Part shown: piece after piece, positions 54,943-64,000 of the stretch | Layout of the letters: each line of letters opens with the position of its first letter | Position numbering within the stretch: position 1 is the first letter of the stretch | Assembly (NCBI GenBank): GCA_016706545.1 | Contig: JADJJK010000005.1 | Coordinates: 124,001-188,000, forward strand | Direction of reading: 5' to 3' | DNA length: 64,000 nt | DNA from: Myxococcales bacterium | GTDB taxonomy: Bacteria > Myxococcota_A > Polyangia > Haliangiales > Haliangiaceae | Notes under the pieces: model-generated | The model's database searches: none | What the model saw: only the letters and a program-made list of their open reading frames with translations | Told to the model about the DNA's origin: nothing | Position numbers and translations under genes: made by a program

Positions 54943-55686
54943 ATGCTAGTCCTTGCCCTCGCGCTGTCGCTCCTCATCGGGGTTGCTCTTGGCCTGCTTG
55001 GCGGAGGCGGCTCGATCTTGACCTTGCCCATCCTCACCTACGTGGTGGGGATGGACGCCAAGGCCGCCATCGCGGCGTCGCTGTTCGTGGTGGCCACGAC
55101 CAGCGCCTTTGGGCTCATCGCCCACGCCCGCGCCGGTCGGGTGCGCTGGCGCACCGGCCTCATCTTCGGCGGCGCCGGCATGGTGGGCGCGTACGTGGGC
55201 GGCAGGCTCGCCGCCTATCTGCCGGCCAAGTTGCTGATGGTGCTCTTTGCCATGATGATGGTCGCGACCGCGGTGGCGATGCTGCGCGGGCGTCGCCAGG
55301 GCGCGGTCACCGCGGTGCGTGAGCTGCCCGTGGGCAAGGTGCTGCTGGAGGGCGTCCTCGTCGGCGTGGTGACCGGGATCGTCGGCGCCGGGGGCGGCTT
55401 CCTGGTGGTGCCTGCGCTGGTGCTGCTGGGGGGGCTCGGCATGGAGGCGGCGGTGGGGACGTCGCTGGTGGTCATCTCCATGAAGTCGTTCGCCGGCTTC
55501 TACGGCCACCTGGGTCACGTGTCGCTGGACTGGAAGATCATGCTGCTGGTGACGTTGGCGGCGGTGATCGGCTCGTTTGGCGGCGGCGCGCTGGCCGGGC
55601 GCATCCCTCCAGCCACCTTGCGCAAGGGCTTTGGCATCTTCGTCCTGGTGATGGCGGCCTTCATCCTGAGCAAGGAGCTGCTCTGA
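54943..55686 (+). CDS. TauE/SafE-family sulfite/sulfonate exporter
   Basis: The protein has 247 residues with about eight membrane segments in two related halves; each begins with the family glycine signature (LGLLGGGGSILTLPILTYVVG and GIVGAGGGFLVVPALVLLGG). TauE/SafE proteins export sulfite or organosulfur anions. Position among sulfide oxidation genes suggests removal of sulfite made by the persulfide dioxygenase. It is a single gene under its own sigma-54-like promoter, divergent from the YeeE pair. Confidence 0.9.
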   Translation: MLVLALALSLLIGVALGLLGGGGSILTLPILTYVVGMDAKAAIAASLFVVATTSAFGLIAHARAGRVRWRTGLIFGGAGMVGAYVGGRLAAYLPAKLLMVLFAMMMVATAVAMLRGRRQGAVTAVRELPVGKVLLEGVLVGVVTGIVGAGGGFLVVPALVLLGGLGMEAAVGTSLVVISMKSFAGFYGHLGHVSLDWKIMLLVTLAAVIGSFGGGALAGRIPPATLRKGFGIFVLVMAAFILSKELL

Positions 55687-55731
55687 TCCAGCGGCGAGGC
55701 AGGGCCCGCGGTGCTTCCACCGCTACAGCGC

Positions 55732-55748
55732 GCGTTTCAAAACGTTGC
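55732..55748. promoter_or_regulatory. Putative UAS upstream of the DUF1641-sqr operon
   Basis: GCGTTTCAAAACGTTGC contains GCGTTTCA followed by the partly inverted AAAACG. It lies about 75 bp upstream of the sigma-54-like promoter at 55820, a usual enhancer distance, and shares GCGTTTCA with the two other candidate sites. Confidence 0.45.
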
Positions 55749-55819
55749 TTGGCCACCGCCGCTCGCGAGCACCTGGCTGCAACTGGGTGTCTTGCCGACC
55801 ACGGCACCTGGGCCCGACC

Positions 55820-55835
55820 TGGCACGAGCCTTGTA
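55820..55835 (+). promoter_or_regulatory. Sigma-54-like promoter of the DUF1641-sqr operon
   Basis: TGGCACGAGCCTTGTA matches the consensus except T for C in TTGC. The predicted start near 55846 gives a leader of about 35 nt before ATG 55882. Confidence 0.55.
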
Positions 55836-55881
55836 ACGGTCGTCTCTTCTCTCGCGCTCCTGTTCGTGACTCTTCGCGTCG

Positions 55882-56490
55882 ATGACGCTTCACGTCGCTG
55901 CTCACTCGGAGGTCTCCGTGTCGCCTAGTGCTCCATCTGCCACGCTCGCCTCTCCCACTCCGCCAGCGGTGGACCCAGTGCTCGCTGCGCTCGAGCGCAT
56001 CGAGCGGCGGCTGGCCGCGGTGGAGCGGGTGGCCCTGACCGCCGCGCCTGCCGCGCAGCTCACCTCCACCTTGCCGGGCGCGGTGGCCATGCTGGTCGAT
56101 ACCTTCGACGGGCTGGCGGCGAAGCTCGGGGACGCCGGGGTCGATCTCGACGAGCGCATGCGCTCGGTGGTGCGGGCGCTGGAGGTGGCCACCGCGCCGC
56201 GCGCGGTGGATGGGCTGGCCTCGCTGGTGGAGTCCAAGCTGCTCGAGCCCACGGCGCTGGCGGCGGTGAGCCAGCTCGCCGCAGCGCTGGCGGATCCGGG
56301 CGCGACCCCGTCGGTGGGCGCGTGGGGCGCGCTGCGGGCGCTGCGAGATCCTGATGTCCAGCGCGCGCTGGGGTTTCTGCTCGCGGTGGCGCGCCAGTTT
56401 GGAAAGAACCTGGCCGCGGGCTCGGTGGACGCCTGTCGAGATCGCCTCGAGGGCACGCGCGCCAATCGCTTGCTGGAGGGAACGCGATGA
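55882..56490 (+). CDS. DUF1641-domain protein (SQR partner)
   Basis: The protein has 202 residues, mostly helical. The C-terminal signature GALRALRDPDVQRALGFLLA followed by VARQFGKNLA is typical of DUF1641 proteins. These are small helical proteins regularly encoded directly before FAD-dependent pyridine nucleotide-disulfide oxidoreductases or sulfide:quinone oxidoreductases; their molecular role is not known to me. The stop overlaps the sqr ATG by 4 bp. Confidence 0.82.
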   Translation: MTLHVAAHSEVSVSPSAPSATLASPTPPAVDPVLAALERIERRLAAVERVALTAAPAAQLTSTLPGAVAMLVDTFDGLAAKLGDAGVDLDERMRSVVRALEVATAPRAVDGLASLVESKLLEPTALAAVSQLAAALADPGATPSVGAWGALRALRDPDVQRALGFLLAVARQFGKNLAAGSVDACRDRLEGTRANRLLEGTR

Positions 56491-57683
56491 GCCAGTCGAC
56501 TCGTGAATTCTCGGTCGTCATCGTCGGCGGTGGCACCGGCGGCCTGTCGGTCGCCGCCCGCCTGGCCGCGGTCTTGCCGCCCGGCGCGGTGGCGGTGGTG
56601 GAGCCTTCGGACAAGCACTACTACCAGCCCATCTGGACCCTGGTGGGCGCCGGGGTGTTCCCGCGGGAGATCTCCGAGCGCGACGAGCTCGACTACATCC
56701 CCGACGGAGTGGTCTGGATCAAGGACCGGGTGGCCAGCTTCGAGCCAGACCGCAAGCAGGTGGTCACCGCCGGGGGCGAGCGCGTGGGCTATCAGCAGCT
56801 CGTGGTGGCGCTGGGCATGCAGCTCGACTGGCACAAGATCGACGGCCTGACCGACCAGCTTGGCAAGGGCGGGGTGTGCTCCAACTATCGCTATGATCTC
56901 GTCGAGTCCACCTGGAAGGCGCTGGACACCATCACGGAGGGCAACGCGATCTTCACCTTCCCGTCCACGCCGGTGAAGTGCGCCGGGGCGCCCCAGAAGA
57001 TCATGTACCTGGCAGACGAGCACCTGCGCCGGCGTGGGGTGCGCAGCCGCGTGCCGGTGATCTTCGCCTCGGCGGGCAAGGCGATCTTCGGCGTGGAGCG
57101 GTACGCGCGCTCGCTGCGCCGCATCGTGGAGCGCAAGCAGATCGACACCCGCTTTCGTCAGGAGCTGGTGGCCGTGCGGCCGGCCGCGCGGGAGGCGGTG
57201 TTCCGCCACCTCGACGACGGCACCGAGCAGGTGCTGCGCTACTCGATGCTGCACGTGGTGCCGCCGCAGAGCGCGCCGGACGTCATCAAGCAGAGCGCGC
57301 TGGCGGACCCGGCTGGCTGGGTGGAGGTGGACAAGTACACGCTGCGGCACCCGCGGTTCCCCGAGGTGTTCTCGCTCGGAGATTGCTCGAGCCTGCCCAC
57401 CTCGCGCACGGGCGCAGCCATCCGCAAGCAGGCGCCCGTGCTGGTCGAGAACCTGCTGGCGGTGCGCGAGGGGCGCGAGCCCAGCGCGCGCTACGACGGG
57501 TACTCCTCCTGTCCGCTGGTCACCGGCTACGGCAAGCTGATCCTCGCCGAGTTCGACTACGACGGCCGGCCGCAGGAGTCCTTCCCGTTCGATCAGTCGC
57601 AGGAGCGCTACAGCATGTGGGCGCTCAAGGCGTACGGGCTGCCAGAGATGTACTGGAACGGGATGCTGCGCGGCCGGATGTAA
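56487..57683 (+). CDS. sqr: Sulfide:quinone oxidoreductase
   Basis: The protein has 398 residues. The FAD-binding start is VVIVGGGTGGLSVAARL (10-26). The redox cysteines of SQR are visible at C131 (GGVCSNYRYD), C165 (PVKCAGAPQKIMYLADE) and C342 (SSCPLVTGYGK). The second FAD motif is FSLGDCSSLPTSRTGAAIRKQAP. The C-terminus (YSMWALKAYGLPEMYWNGM) is amphipathic, for membrane association. SQR oxidises sulfide to polysulfide or persulfide and reduces quinone. It is co-translated with DUF1641 and followed, after a regulator, by rhodanese and persulfide dioxygenase, which would process its product. Confidence 0.94.
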   Translation: MSQSTREFSVVIVGGGTGGLSVAARLAAVLPPGAVAVVEPSDKHYYQPIWTLVGAGVFPREISERDELDYIPDGVVWIKDRVASFEPDRKQVVTAGGERVGYQQLVVALGMQLDWHKIDGLTDQLGKGGVCSNYRYDLVESTWKALDTITEGNAIFTFPSTPVKCAGAPQKIMYLADEHLRRRGVRSRVPVIFASAGKAIFGVERYARSLRRIVERKQIDTRFRQELVAVRPAAREAVFRHLDDGTEQVLRYSMLHVVPPQSAPDVIKQSALADPAGWVEVDKYTLRHPRFPEVFSLGDCSSLPTSRTGAAIRKQAPVLVENLLAVREGREPSARYDGYSSCPLVTGYGKLILAEFDYDGRPQESFPFDQSQERYSMWALKAYGLPEMYWNGMLRGRM

Positions 57684-57716
57684 CCCTGGTGCGTGGGCCG
57701 GTGTAGGCTTGGCGCA

Positions 57717-59093
<1,377 letters not shown>

Positions 59094-59186
59094 GCGCGCC
59101 GGGCGGTCGCAGGTGCCGGGCCGCCAGCGCACCAGCAAGAGACGGCCTTTTGGGGCAACGCGCAGCAAGGCAGGGCGTCAGCCCCG

Positions 59187-59206
59187 GCGTTTCAGGGCGT
59201 TTCAAG
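59187..59206. promoter_or_regulatory. Putative UAS upstream of the rhodanese-dioxygenase operon
   Basis: GCGTTTCAGG and GCGTTTCAAG lie in tandem with a 10-bp period, about 60 bp before the sigma-54 promoter at 59265. It is near-identical to 54531-54550. Confidence 0.55.
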
Positions 59207-59264
59207 GGCGCGGCCGGGGGCGCACATCCCCTGTGGCAATGCGGAGTTGGCCTTCAGTTCGCGC

Positions 59265-59280
59265 TGGCACTGCCGATGCA
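59265..59280 (+). promoter_or_regulatory. Sigma-54 promoter of the rhodanese-dioxygenase-Usp operon
   Basis: TGGCACTGCCGATGCA matches TGGCAC and TGCA exactly, with GG-N10-GC spacing. The predicted start near 59291 abuts ATG 59293. Confidence 0.75.
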
Positions 59281-59292
59281 ATGGGGCAGAGC

Positions 59293-59658
59293 ATGCGTGC
59301 GATGCCCTCCAGTCCCTTCGAGCATGGTCACCCGACCTTGGCCGGGTACCGAGACGTCTCTCCAGCCGCGGCCTACGCCGCCCGCAGCACCACCCGCCTG
59401 GTCGATGTCCGCGAGCCCGATGAGTTCGTGGGCGAGCTTGGACACATCGCCGGATCCGAGCTGGTGCCGCTGTCCACCGTGATGGCCAGGTCTCACACCT
59501 GGGATCGCGACGCCGAGATCATCCTCGTCTGTCGCTCGGGTGCGCGCTCTGGTCGCGCCGCCGAGGCGCTGGTCCGCGCTGGCTTTCAACGTGTCATGAA
59601 CATGGCGGGCGGCATGCTCGCCTACAACGCTGCCCACTTGCCCGTCGAGCGGGCCTGA
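59293..59658 (+). CDS. Rhodanese-domain sulfurtransferase
   Basis: The protein has 121 residues from ATG 59293, chosen because the sigma-54 promoter's predicted start lies just before it; ATG 59281 would overlap the promoter and 59302 is a shorter option. It is a single rhodanese domain: RLVDVREPDEFVGELGHI, AEIILVCRSGARSGRAAEAL with active-site C80, and NMAGGMLAY. Such enzymes carry persulfide sulfur between partners. It probably hands sulfane sulfur from SQR to the persulfide dioxygenase encoded 22 bp downstream. Confidence 0.9.
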   Translation: MRAMPSSPFEHGHPTLAGYRDVSPAAAYAARSTTRLVDVREPDEFVGELGHIAGSELVPLSTVMARSHTWDRDAEIILVCRSGARSGRAAEALVRAGFQRVMNMAGGMLAYNAAHLPVERA

Positions 59659-59680
59659 CCCCCCACCCCAGGAGCCTGCT

Positions 59681-60586
59681 ATGTCGACCTTCCACATCGA
59701 GCCGTTCTACGATCCGCGCACGTACACCCTCACCTTCGTCGTCTCGGACCCGGAGACCCGCGACGCGGTGATCATCGATCCCGTCCTCGACTACGACCCG
59801 TCCAACGGCACCACCTGGACCGAGTCGGTCGACCAGGTCTCGGCCTATGTGCGCGAGCACGGGCTGCGGGTTCACTACGTGCTCGAGACCCACGCCCACG
59901 CAGATCACCTCTCGGCCTCACAGCTCCTGCGCCGCCGCTTCGACGCCAAGATCGCGATCGGCGAGCGCATCCGCGAGGTGCAGGACACGTTCAAGGGCAT
60001 CTTCGATCTGCCCACCGCGTTCGCCACCGACGGCAGCCAGTTCGACCGACTGCTGAGCGACGGGGAGCAGCTCAAGGCAGGCAGCCTGAGCTTCAAGGTC
60101 ATCGCCACGCCGGGTCACACCCCGGCGTGCGTGACCTTCCACATCGGCGACACGCTGTTCACGGGGGACGCGCTGTTCACCGAGGACTACGGCACGGGGC
60201 GCTGCGACTTCCCGCGCGGCAGCGCAGACGCGCTCTACGACTCCATCCAGCGGCTGTACGCGCTGCCGGACGAGACCCGCGTGTTCGTGGGGCATGACTA
60301 CCAGCCCGGCGGCCGCGAGGTGCGCTGGGAGACCACCATCGGTGCCTCGAAGGCGAAGAACCCGCAGCTCTCGGCGCGCACCAGCAAGAGCGAGTTCGTC
60401 GCCCTGCGCAACGCGCGGGACGCCACGCTGGCCGCGCCGCGCCTCTTGTTCCCCAGCGTGCAGATAAACGTCGACGCGGGGCGCTTGCCGGCGCCGCACG
60501 CCAACGGCCACCGCTACGTGGTGACCCCCCTCAATGTGCTCCGCCCCGCTGACGAGGTGGGCGAGCCGCGGGCCAAGGCGTCATGA
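59681..60586 (+). CDS. Persulfide dioxygenase-like metallo-beta-lactamase-fold protein (ETHE1/Blh)
   Basis: The protein has 301 residues, ribosome-binding site GGAG. The metal site is HAHADH (71-76), with ATPGHTPACVTFHIGDTLFTGDALF giving H146 and D163, and VGHDYQP giving the last His. The sequence start FHIEPFYDPRTYTLTFVV and RCDFPRGSADALYDSI are typical of ETHE1/Blh enzymes, which oxidise glutathione persulfide to sulfite using mononuclear iron. With SQR, rhodanese and the TauE exporter it completes a sulfide-to-sulfite route. The stop overlaps the next ATG (ATGA). Confidence 0.92.
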   Translation: MSTFHIEPFYDPRTYTLTFVVSDPETRDAVIIDPVLDYDPSNGTTWTESVDQVSAYVREHGLRVHYVLETHAHADHLSASQLLRRRFDAKIAIGERIREVQDTFKGIFDLPTAFATDGSQFDRLLSDGEQLKAGSLSFKVIATPGHTPACVTFHIGDTLFTGDALFTEDYGTGRCDFPRGSADALYDSIQRLYALPDETRVFVGHDYQPGGREVRWETTIGASKAKNPQLSARTSKSEFVALRNARDATLAAPRLLFPSVQINVDAGRLPAPHANGHRYVVTPLNVLRPADEVGEPRAKAS

Positions 60587-61398
60587 GCGCCCCGGTCATT
60601 GCGCACACCACGGACCTGTCCGGACGCGACGGGGCTGCGTTCCTGCACGCCTGCGCGCTGGCCGCCGCGGGGCAAGCGCGGCTGGTCACCGTGCATGGCA
60701 ACGCGCCCATGGGCGAGGCGGACCGGCTGCCGGACGCGGCGCCGGTGGCGGCGCGCTGGAACCAGGCCCGCGGTGGCGCGGGCGTGGCCCTGCAGATCGA
60801 TCATCAGCGTCGCTGCCACGAGTGCTGCGATGACGTGACCGACACCTTGCTGGACGCGCTCCGTCAGATCTCGCCTGGGCTGGTGGTCACCGGCATGCAG
60901 CCGCGGCGCGGCCTGGCAGCCCTCCTGCACTCGAGCGTCAGCGAGGCGCTGGCGCGCAACGTGGAAGTGCCGACCCTGGTGGTGCCAAATCAGGGCGTGG
61001 GCTTCGTCAACGAGCAGACCGGAGAGATCTCGCTGCGCCGGGTGCTGATCCCGGCGGGAGACGTCACGACCGCGAGCGTCGGCCTGGCCGCGGCGCGCGC
61101 CCTGTGCGACCTGTCTGCCACCACGGACGCGGAGCTGGTGGTGCTGCATGTCGGCGAGCACGACCTGGGGTTGCCCGCGGAGCTTGGCCCGAGCGTGCGC
61201 GTGCTGCGCCGCCGCGGGCGCCTGGAAGACGCCATCGCGGAGGTGGCGCGCGAAGAGGGCGCGTGCGTGATCGTGATGCCGACCCATGGCCACGACGGTC
61301 TGCGTGACTCGCTCCTGGGCTCGCACACCGAGCACGTGGTCCGCGGAGCGACGTGCCCGGTGCTGGTGGTGCCGCTGGGCGTGCGCGGCGAAGGGTAG
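60583..61398 (+). CDS. Tandem universal stress protein (UspA-like)
   Basis: The protein has 271 residues with two Usp domains: residues 1-145 (IAHTTDLSGRDGAAFLHACA to VPTLVVPNQG) and 150-271 (RVLIPAGDVTTASVGLAAA to CPVLVVPLG). The second has an incomplete nucleotide loop (MPTHGHDGLRDSLLGSHTEHVV), close to the G-2x-G-9x-G-S/T pattern. The first contains CHECC near 83-87, an unusual cysteine cluster. It is translationally coupled to the dioxygenase, so it is likely a stress-related member of the sulfide operon; a direct role is unknown. Confidence 0.85.
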   Translation: MSAPVIAHTTDLSGRDGAAFLHACALAAAGQARLVTVHGNAPMGEADRLPDAAPVAARWNQARGGAGVALQIDHQRRCHECCDDVTDTLLDALRQISPGLVVTGMQPRRGLAALLHSSVSEALARNVEVPTLVVPNQGVGFVNEQTGEISLRRVLIPAGDVTTASVGLAAARALCDLSATTDAELVVLHVGEHDLGLPAELGPSVRVLRRRGRLEDAIAEVAREEGACVIVMPTHGHDGLRDSLLGSHTEHVVRGATCPVLVVPLGVRGEG

Positions 61399-61703
61399 CC
61401 CCGGTCCGCAGAGGCGGCCTGCGGCCTGGCCTCGCGGGGCGCGGGCCCTGGGGCCCCTGGCGCCTGCAGGGCCATGCGCTTCTGCCGCGCTGCTGAAGTG
61501 GCGTGCCGATCTTGCTGTGACCACGCGCGGCGCAGTCCACAGTGGCGCGGCGCAGCGCGCAAGTTCGTTGGTCGACGCCCACTTGGCGTGCGCGACGCCA
61601 CGGCATGGCGCCTGCAATTGCCGGCGGCATGACCACGACCTCTTCGATCGTCGTGCCGCGTTCGCGCCTTGGAGCTTGTAGTGCGTTGGCGCGCGCGTGG
61701 CGG
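61399..61703. other. Intergenic region
   Basis: There are 305 bp between the Usp gene and the first of two lipoproteins. It contains an alternative in-frame start (ATG 61629) for the latter. No convincing promoter, RNA or terminator is visible to me. Confidence 0.4.
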
Positions 61704-62408
61704 ATGCACGTCATCGCCATCGCGGCGGTGGGCGCGATGGGCGCCGCCGCCTGCACGGACGAGACGCTGCCCTTGCAGCAGCAGGACTCGCAGCTCTGGA
61801 CGCTGGGCGCCACCAGCCTCGAGTTCGGCTGGAACTCGGGCAAGACCGCCAACCTGTCGAACTGGCGAGAGCTGACCTGCTACAGCACCTACGGCGAGCG
61901 GTACCTGCTCACCTCCCTGCAGGTGTGGCGCGAGCCGTCGGGCAACCTGGACAACTTCATCGCCCGCCTCAAGGCCAGGTGTACGGAGTACGTGCCTTAC
62001 GATGGGGACGCGCTGGAGCAAGACGACTCCACCGAGGTCACGGATCTGCTCTATGAAGGCGAGTATCGCTCGGATAACGGCACCACGCGGGTGTCCGTAG
62101 ATCGTCAGTTCGCAGGCGGCTTGCTGCTGAACCTCAACCCGGTTGGCCACGACTACGTCCGAGATGTCATGTTGTCCCGGCTGCACAAGTCGAGCGTGGG
62201 CAACTTCCTCGAAGAGGCCCCCTGGGGTGATCAGATCCACATGGCGCTGGGCAACGCGGGGGCCATCATCCCCGGGTCGGCGCAGAACTACGCATATCTG
62301 GGGTGCCCCGAGCAGTTCGTGGTCACCGGCCTGGCGCTGCGCTACGACCAGTCCAACGGCAAGATCCGGAACATCAAGATCTACTGTCGTTCGCTCACGC
62401 ATTCGTGA
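61704..62408 (+). CDS. Lipoprotein, paralogue 1 of a tandem pair
   Basis: The protein has 234 residues from ATG 61704, which places a short hydrophobic signal before the lipobox AAAC (C17); ATG 61629 would add 25 residues. The mature part shares with the next gene W-x-SGKT-x-NLS-x-W, C-x-x-TYG, FIA-x-L-x-x-x-C, and the C-terminal GLALRYD-x-x-x-GKIR followed by CRxLTxS. The pattern of tryptophans, cysteines and turns suggests a compact beta domain, perhaps carbohydrate-binding, but I do not recognise the family. The two genes are 29 bp apart. Confidence 0.75.
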   Translation: MHVIAIAAVGAMGAAACTDETLPLQQQDSQLWTLGATSLEFGWNSGKTANLSNWRELTCYSTYGERYLLTSLQVWREPSGNLDNFIARLKARCTEYVPYDGDALEQDDSTEVTDLLYEGEYRSDNGTTRVSVDRQFAGGLLLNLNPVGHDYVRDVMLSRLHKSSVGNFLEEAPWGDQIHMALGNAGAIIPGSAQNYAYLGCPEQFVVTGLALRYDQSNGKIRNIKIYCRSLTHS

Positions 62409-62437
62409 AGACAACGCATCGCAGAGAGGAACCTCGT

Positions 62438-63115
62438 ATGACCTCGAGCTGTCAAGTCGTCGCGCTCGCGCTGGCGTTGGGCGCCTGCGCGATGGAGCCA
62501 CCCTCGCCGGAGGTCTCACTCACGGAGCACTCGCAGGGGCTGTGGGCGGTGGAGACCGGGGCGGTCACCACGCTGGTCTGGGACTCCGGCAAGACCGAGA
62601 ACCTGTCGCCCTGGAAGTCCATCGACTGCAACGGCACGTATGGCTCGGCGTGGCTTTTGTCCGCGCTGCGCGCCTTCGCGGACGCGGGCAGCGTGGACAA
62701 GTTCATCGCCAAGCTGACCGGCACCTGCAGCAGCTACCAGAACGCCTTTGGCCTGTTCCTGCAAGACGGTCACTCCGACTCGGCCGTGATCTTCAGCGCC
62801 AATCACAAGACGCCTGGAGAGCTGACGGAGATCTCGCTAGATCGCTACGTCAACGGGGTCGAGCTGGAGCTGGACAACTTCAGCGACTACGTGCAGCGAC
62901 TGCGCATGTTCGGAGACAAGATCACGGCGTCGGGAGAGCTTGGCGACAACGAAGGCACGACCTGGGTTGGGCCACACGGGTTCCTCATTGGCCCTCTCCA
63001 TGCGTTGATGTGCCCGCGGGCGCGCGTGATCACGGGTCTGGCCCTGCGCTACGACACCCAGAAGGGCAAGATCCGCACGCTCAAGGTGACCTGCCGGCCG
63101 CTGACGGACAGTTGA
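62438..63115 (+). CDS. Lipoprotein, paralogue 2 of a tandem pair
   Basis: The protein has 225 residues with ribosome-binding site AGAGAGGA and lipobox LGAC (C17). It shares the domain described for the preceding gene (WDSGKTENLSPWKSIDCNGTYG; GLALRYDTQKGKIRTLKVTC), with lower similarity in the middle, so the duplication is old. It lacks one loop present in paralogue 1. Unknown function; predicted outer-membrane or surface lipoprotein. Short degenerate repeats (CTGACGGACAGTTGACGGAC) surround its stop. Confidence 0.75.
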   Translation: MTSSCQVVALALALGACAMEPPSPEVSLTEHSQGLWAVETGAVTTLVWDSGKTENLSPWKSIDCNGTYGSAWLLSALRAFADAGSVDKFIAKLTGTCSSYQNAFGLFLQDGHSDSAVIFSANHKTPGELTEISLDRYVNGVELELDNFSDYVQRLRMFGDKITASGELGDNEGTTWVGPHGFLIGPLHALMCPRARVITGLALRYDTQKGKIRTLKVTCRPLTDS

Positions 63116-63174
63116 CGGACAACTGATAGCTGATGGACCGCTGACCTGGCGCGATCGCCGTCCGCTGGCGCCTG

Positions 63175-64000
63175 CTACGCCGCCGCCAGGACCTCGAGCA
63201 GCGCGGCGGCGGCCGGCGGCAGCCGCTGGCGCCCGCGGTGGCGGATGGCCAGGCGGCGGCGCAGCGGCGTGAAGCGCTGCGGCACCTCGACCAGGCTGCC
63301 ATGCGCCAGATCGGCGGCCACCGCGGCGCGGCTGATGAGCGCCAGGCCGATGCCGGCGCGCACGTTGCCCTTGACCGCAGCGATGGACGACAGCTCCATG
63401 ACGAGCTGCGCCTGGGGCACGCGCTCGAGCAGCAGCGCGCGGGTGGGCGAGCCGGGCGTGAAGGTGATCCACGCGGTCGGCAAGGGCTCGGCGCTGGGCG
63501 CCGCCACCACGATCAGCTCATCGTCGGTGAAGCGGCCGAAGCGCTGGTGGCGCTCGTCGAAGCGCTGCCGCTTGTCGAGGCTTATCACCGCCAGGTCCAG
63601 CGTGCCGTCCTCGACCGCGGCCTCCAGCTCGGTGGTGGTGCCCTCGCGGAGGACCAGGCCGATGGACGGGCGGCGCCTGCGGAAGCGGGCCAGCAGCGGG
63701 GGCAGGAGGTACGTGCAGGCGGTGGCGCCGCCGCCAAGGCGCACCTGGCCTGCGCTGAGGCCCTCGATCTCGGCCACCGCGCGCTGGCCGTCGCGGAACG
63801 CCGCCAGCGCGGCCTGGGCGCGCGGCAGAAAGGCCTGGCCGGCGGCGGTGAGCTCCGCGCCTTGCCGTCCGCGGCGCAGCAGCGTGGCGCCCACGGCCTG
63901 CTCCAGGCGCTGCACCGAGGCGGTGAGCGCGGGCTGAGACAGATGCACCCGCCGCGCCGCGGCGGTGAAGGTGCCGACGCTGGCGATGACCACGAAGTGC
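63175..64000 (-). CDS. LysR-family transcriptional regulator (N-terminus beyond window)
   Basis: The frame is open to the right edge. The visible 274 residues start within the HTH (HFVVIASVGTFTAAARRVHL then SQPALTASVQRLEQAVG), lacking about the first 8 residues. The effector-binding domain follows (GQVRLGGGATACTYLLPPLLARFRRRRPSIGLVL and the second lobe GLALISRAAVAADL). This is a typical LysR length of about 280-300. The target is unknown; a divergent gene beyond the window is the likeliest. Confidence 0.9.
   Translation of the reverse strand, partial: HFVVIASVGTFTAAARRVHLSQPALTASVQRLEQAVGATLLRRGRQGAELTAAGQAFLPRAQAALAAFRDGQRAVAEIEGLSAGQVRLGGGATACTYLLPPLLARFRRRRPSIGLVLREGTTTELEAAVEDGTLDLAVISLDKRQRFDERHQRFGRFTDDELIVVAAPSAEPLPTAWITFTPGSPTRALLLERVPQAQLVMELSSIAAVKGNVRAGIGLALISRAAVAADLAHGSLVEVPQRFTPLRRRLAIRHRGRQRLPPAAAALLEVLAAA

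Overview
This is a GC-rich window, about two thirds G+C. Myxobacteria-like traits suggest a member of the Myxococcota (former Deltaproteobacteria): many small lipoproteins, several sigma-54-type promoters with a sigma-54 activator, a WD40-like propeller protein, very large multiheme cytochromes and a double-glycine peptide. The taxonomic call is inference from gene content; no marker gene is present.

Layout. (1) 1-14654 is the downstream end of a CRISPR-Cas locus. In order it holds the 3' part of a TIGR03986-type RAMP gene, a CARF-HEPN (Csm6/Csx1-like) effector gene split by an IS66-family element, a small TIR-domain gene, a cas4-cas1 fusion, cas2, a leader-like stretch, and an array of 80 repeats and 79 spacers. 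The array ends in a truncated repeat against a REP-associated (Y1/HUH) transposase element (14654-16130). The rest of the interference complex, presumably type III, must lie left of the window. (2) 16178-22265 holds a Cys-rich lipoprotein, a patatin-like lipase, a DUF2934 protein, two LuxR-type regulators, a double-glycine-leader peptide and a WD40-like protein. Two of these genes have good sigma-54 promoters. (3) 22278-36434 is an electron-transfer cluster. A 33-motif cytochrome lipoprotein, a beta-barrel protein, a 30-motif cytochrome and an SH3/beta-barrel protein lie on the minus strand. A diheme-motif lipoprotein, a 2[4Fe-4S]-FAD oxidoreductase and a cyclic-nucleotide-domain/Fe-S/membrane fusion lie divergently on the plus strand. 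Together they could form a route from NAD(P)H to the outer surface. (4) 36463-48489 holds housekeeping and mixed genes: a thioredoxin-like lipoprotein, a GspE/PilB-type ATPase with a zinc-ribbon protein and CheY-like receiver in one overlapping operon, YebC, YaeQ, Uma2, a large lipoprotein, a KefB/KefF-like pair and a YfbK-like VWA protein. (5) 48724-53279 holds an ISL3-family insertion with a perfect 8-bp target duplication, a beta-barrel protein, a metallophosphoesterase lipoprotein and a small unknown protein. (6) 53493-61398 is a sulfide/persulfide module: a split YeeE/YedE transporter, a TauE/SafE exporter, DUF1641, sulfide:quinone oxidoreductase, a sigma-54 activator, rhodanese, persulfide dioxygenase and a tandem Usp protein. 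Four sigma-54-like promoters and shared GCGTTTC direct repeats tie it together. (7) 61704-64000 holds two tandem paralogous lipoproteins and the 5'-truncated end of a LysR regulator.

Several otherwise intact genes carry single-base frameshifts. Three fit a missing G in a G run, so part of this may be consensus error rather than biology. Gene calls rest on motif recognition by eye; no database search was run.
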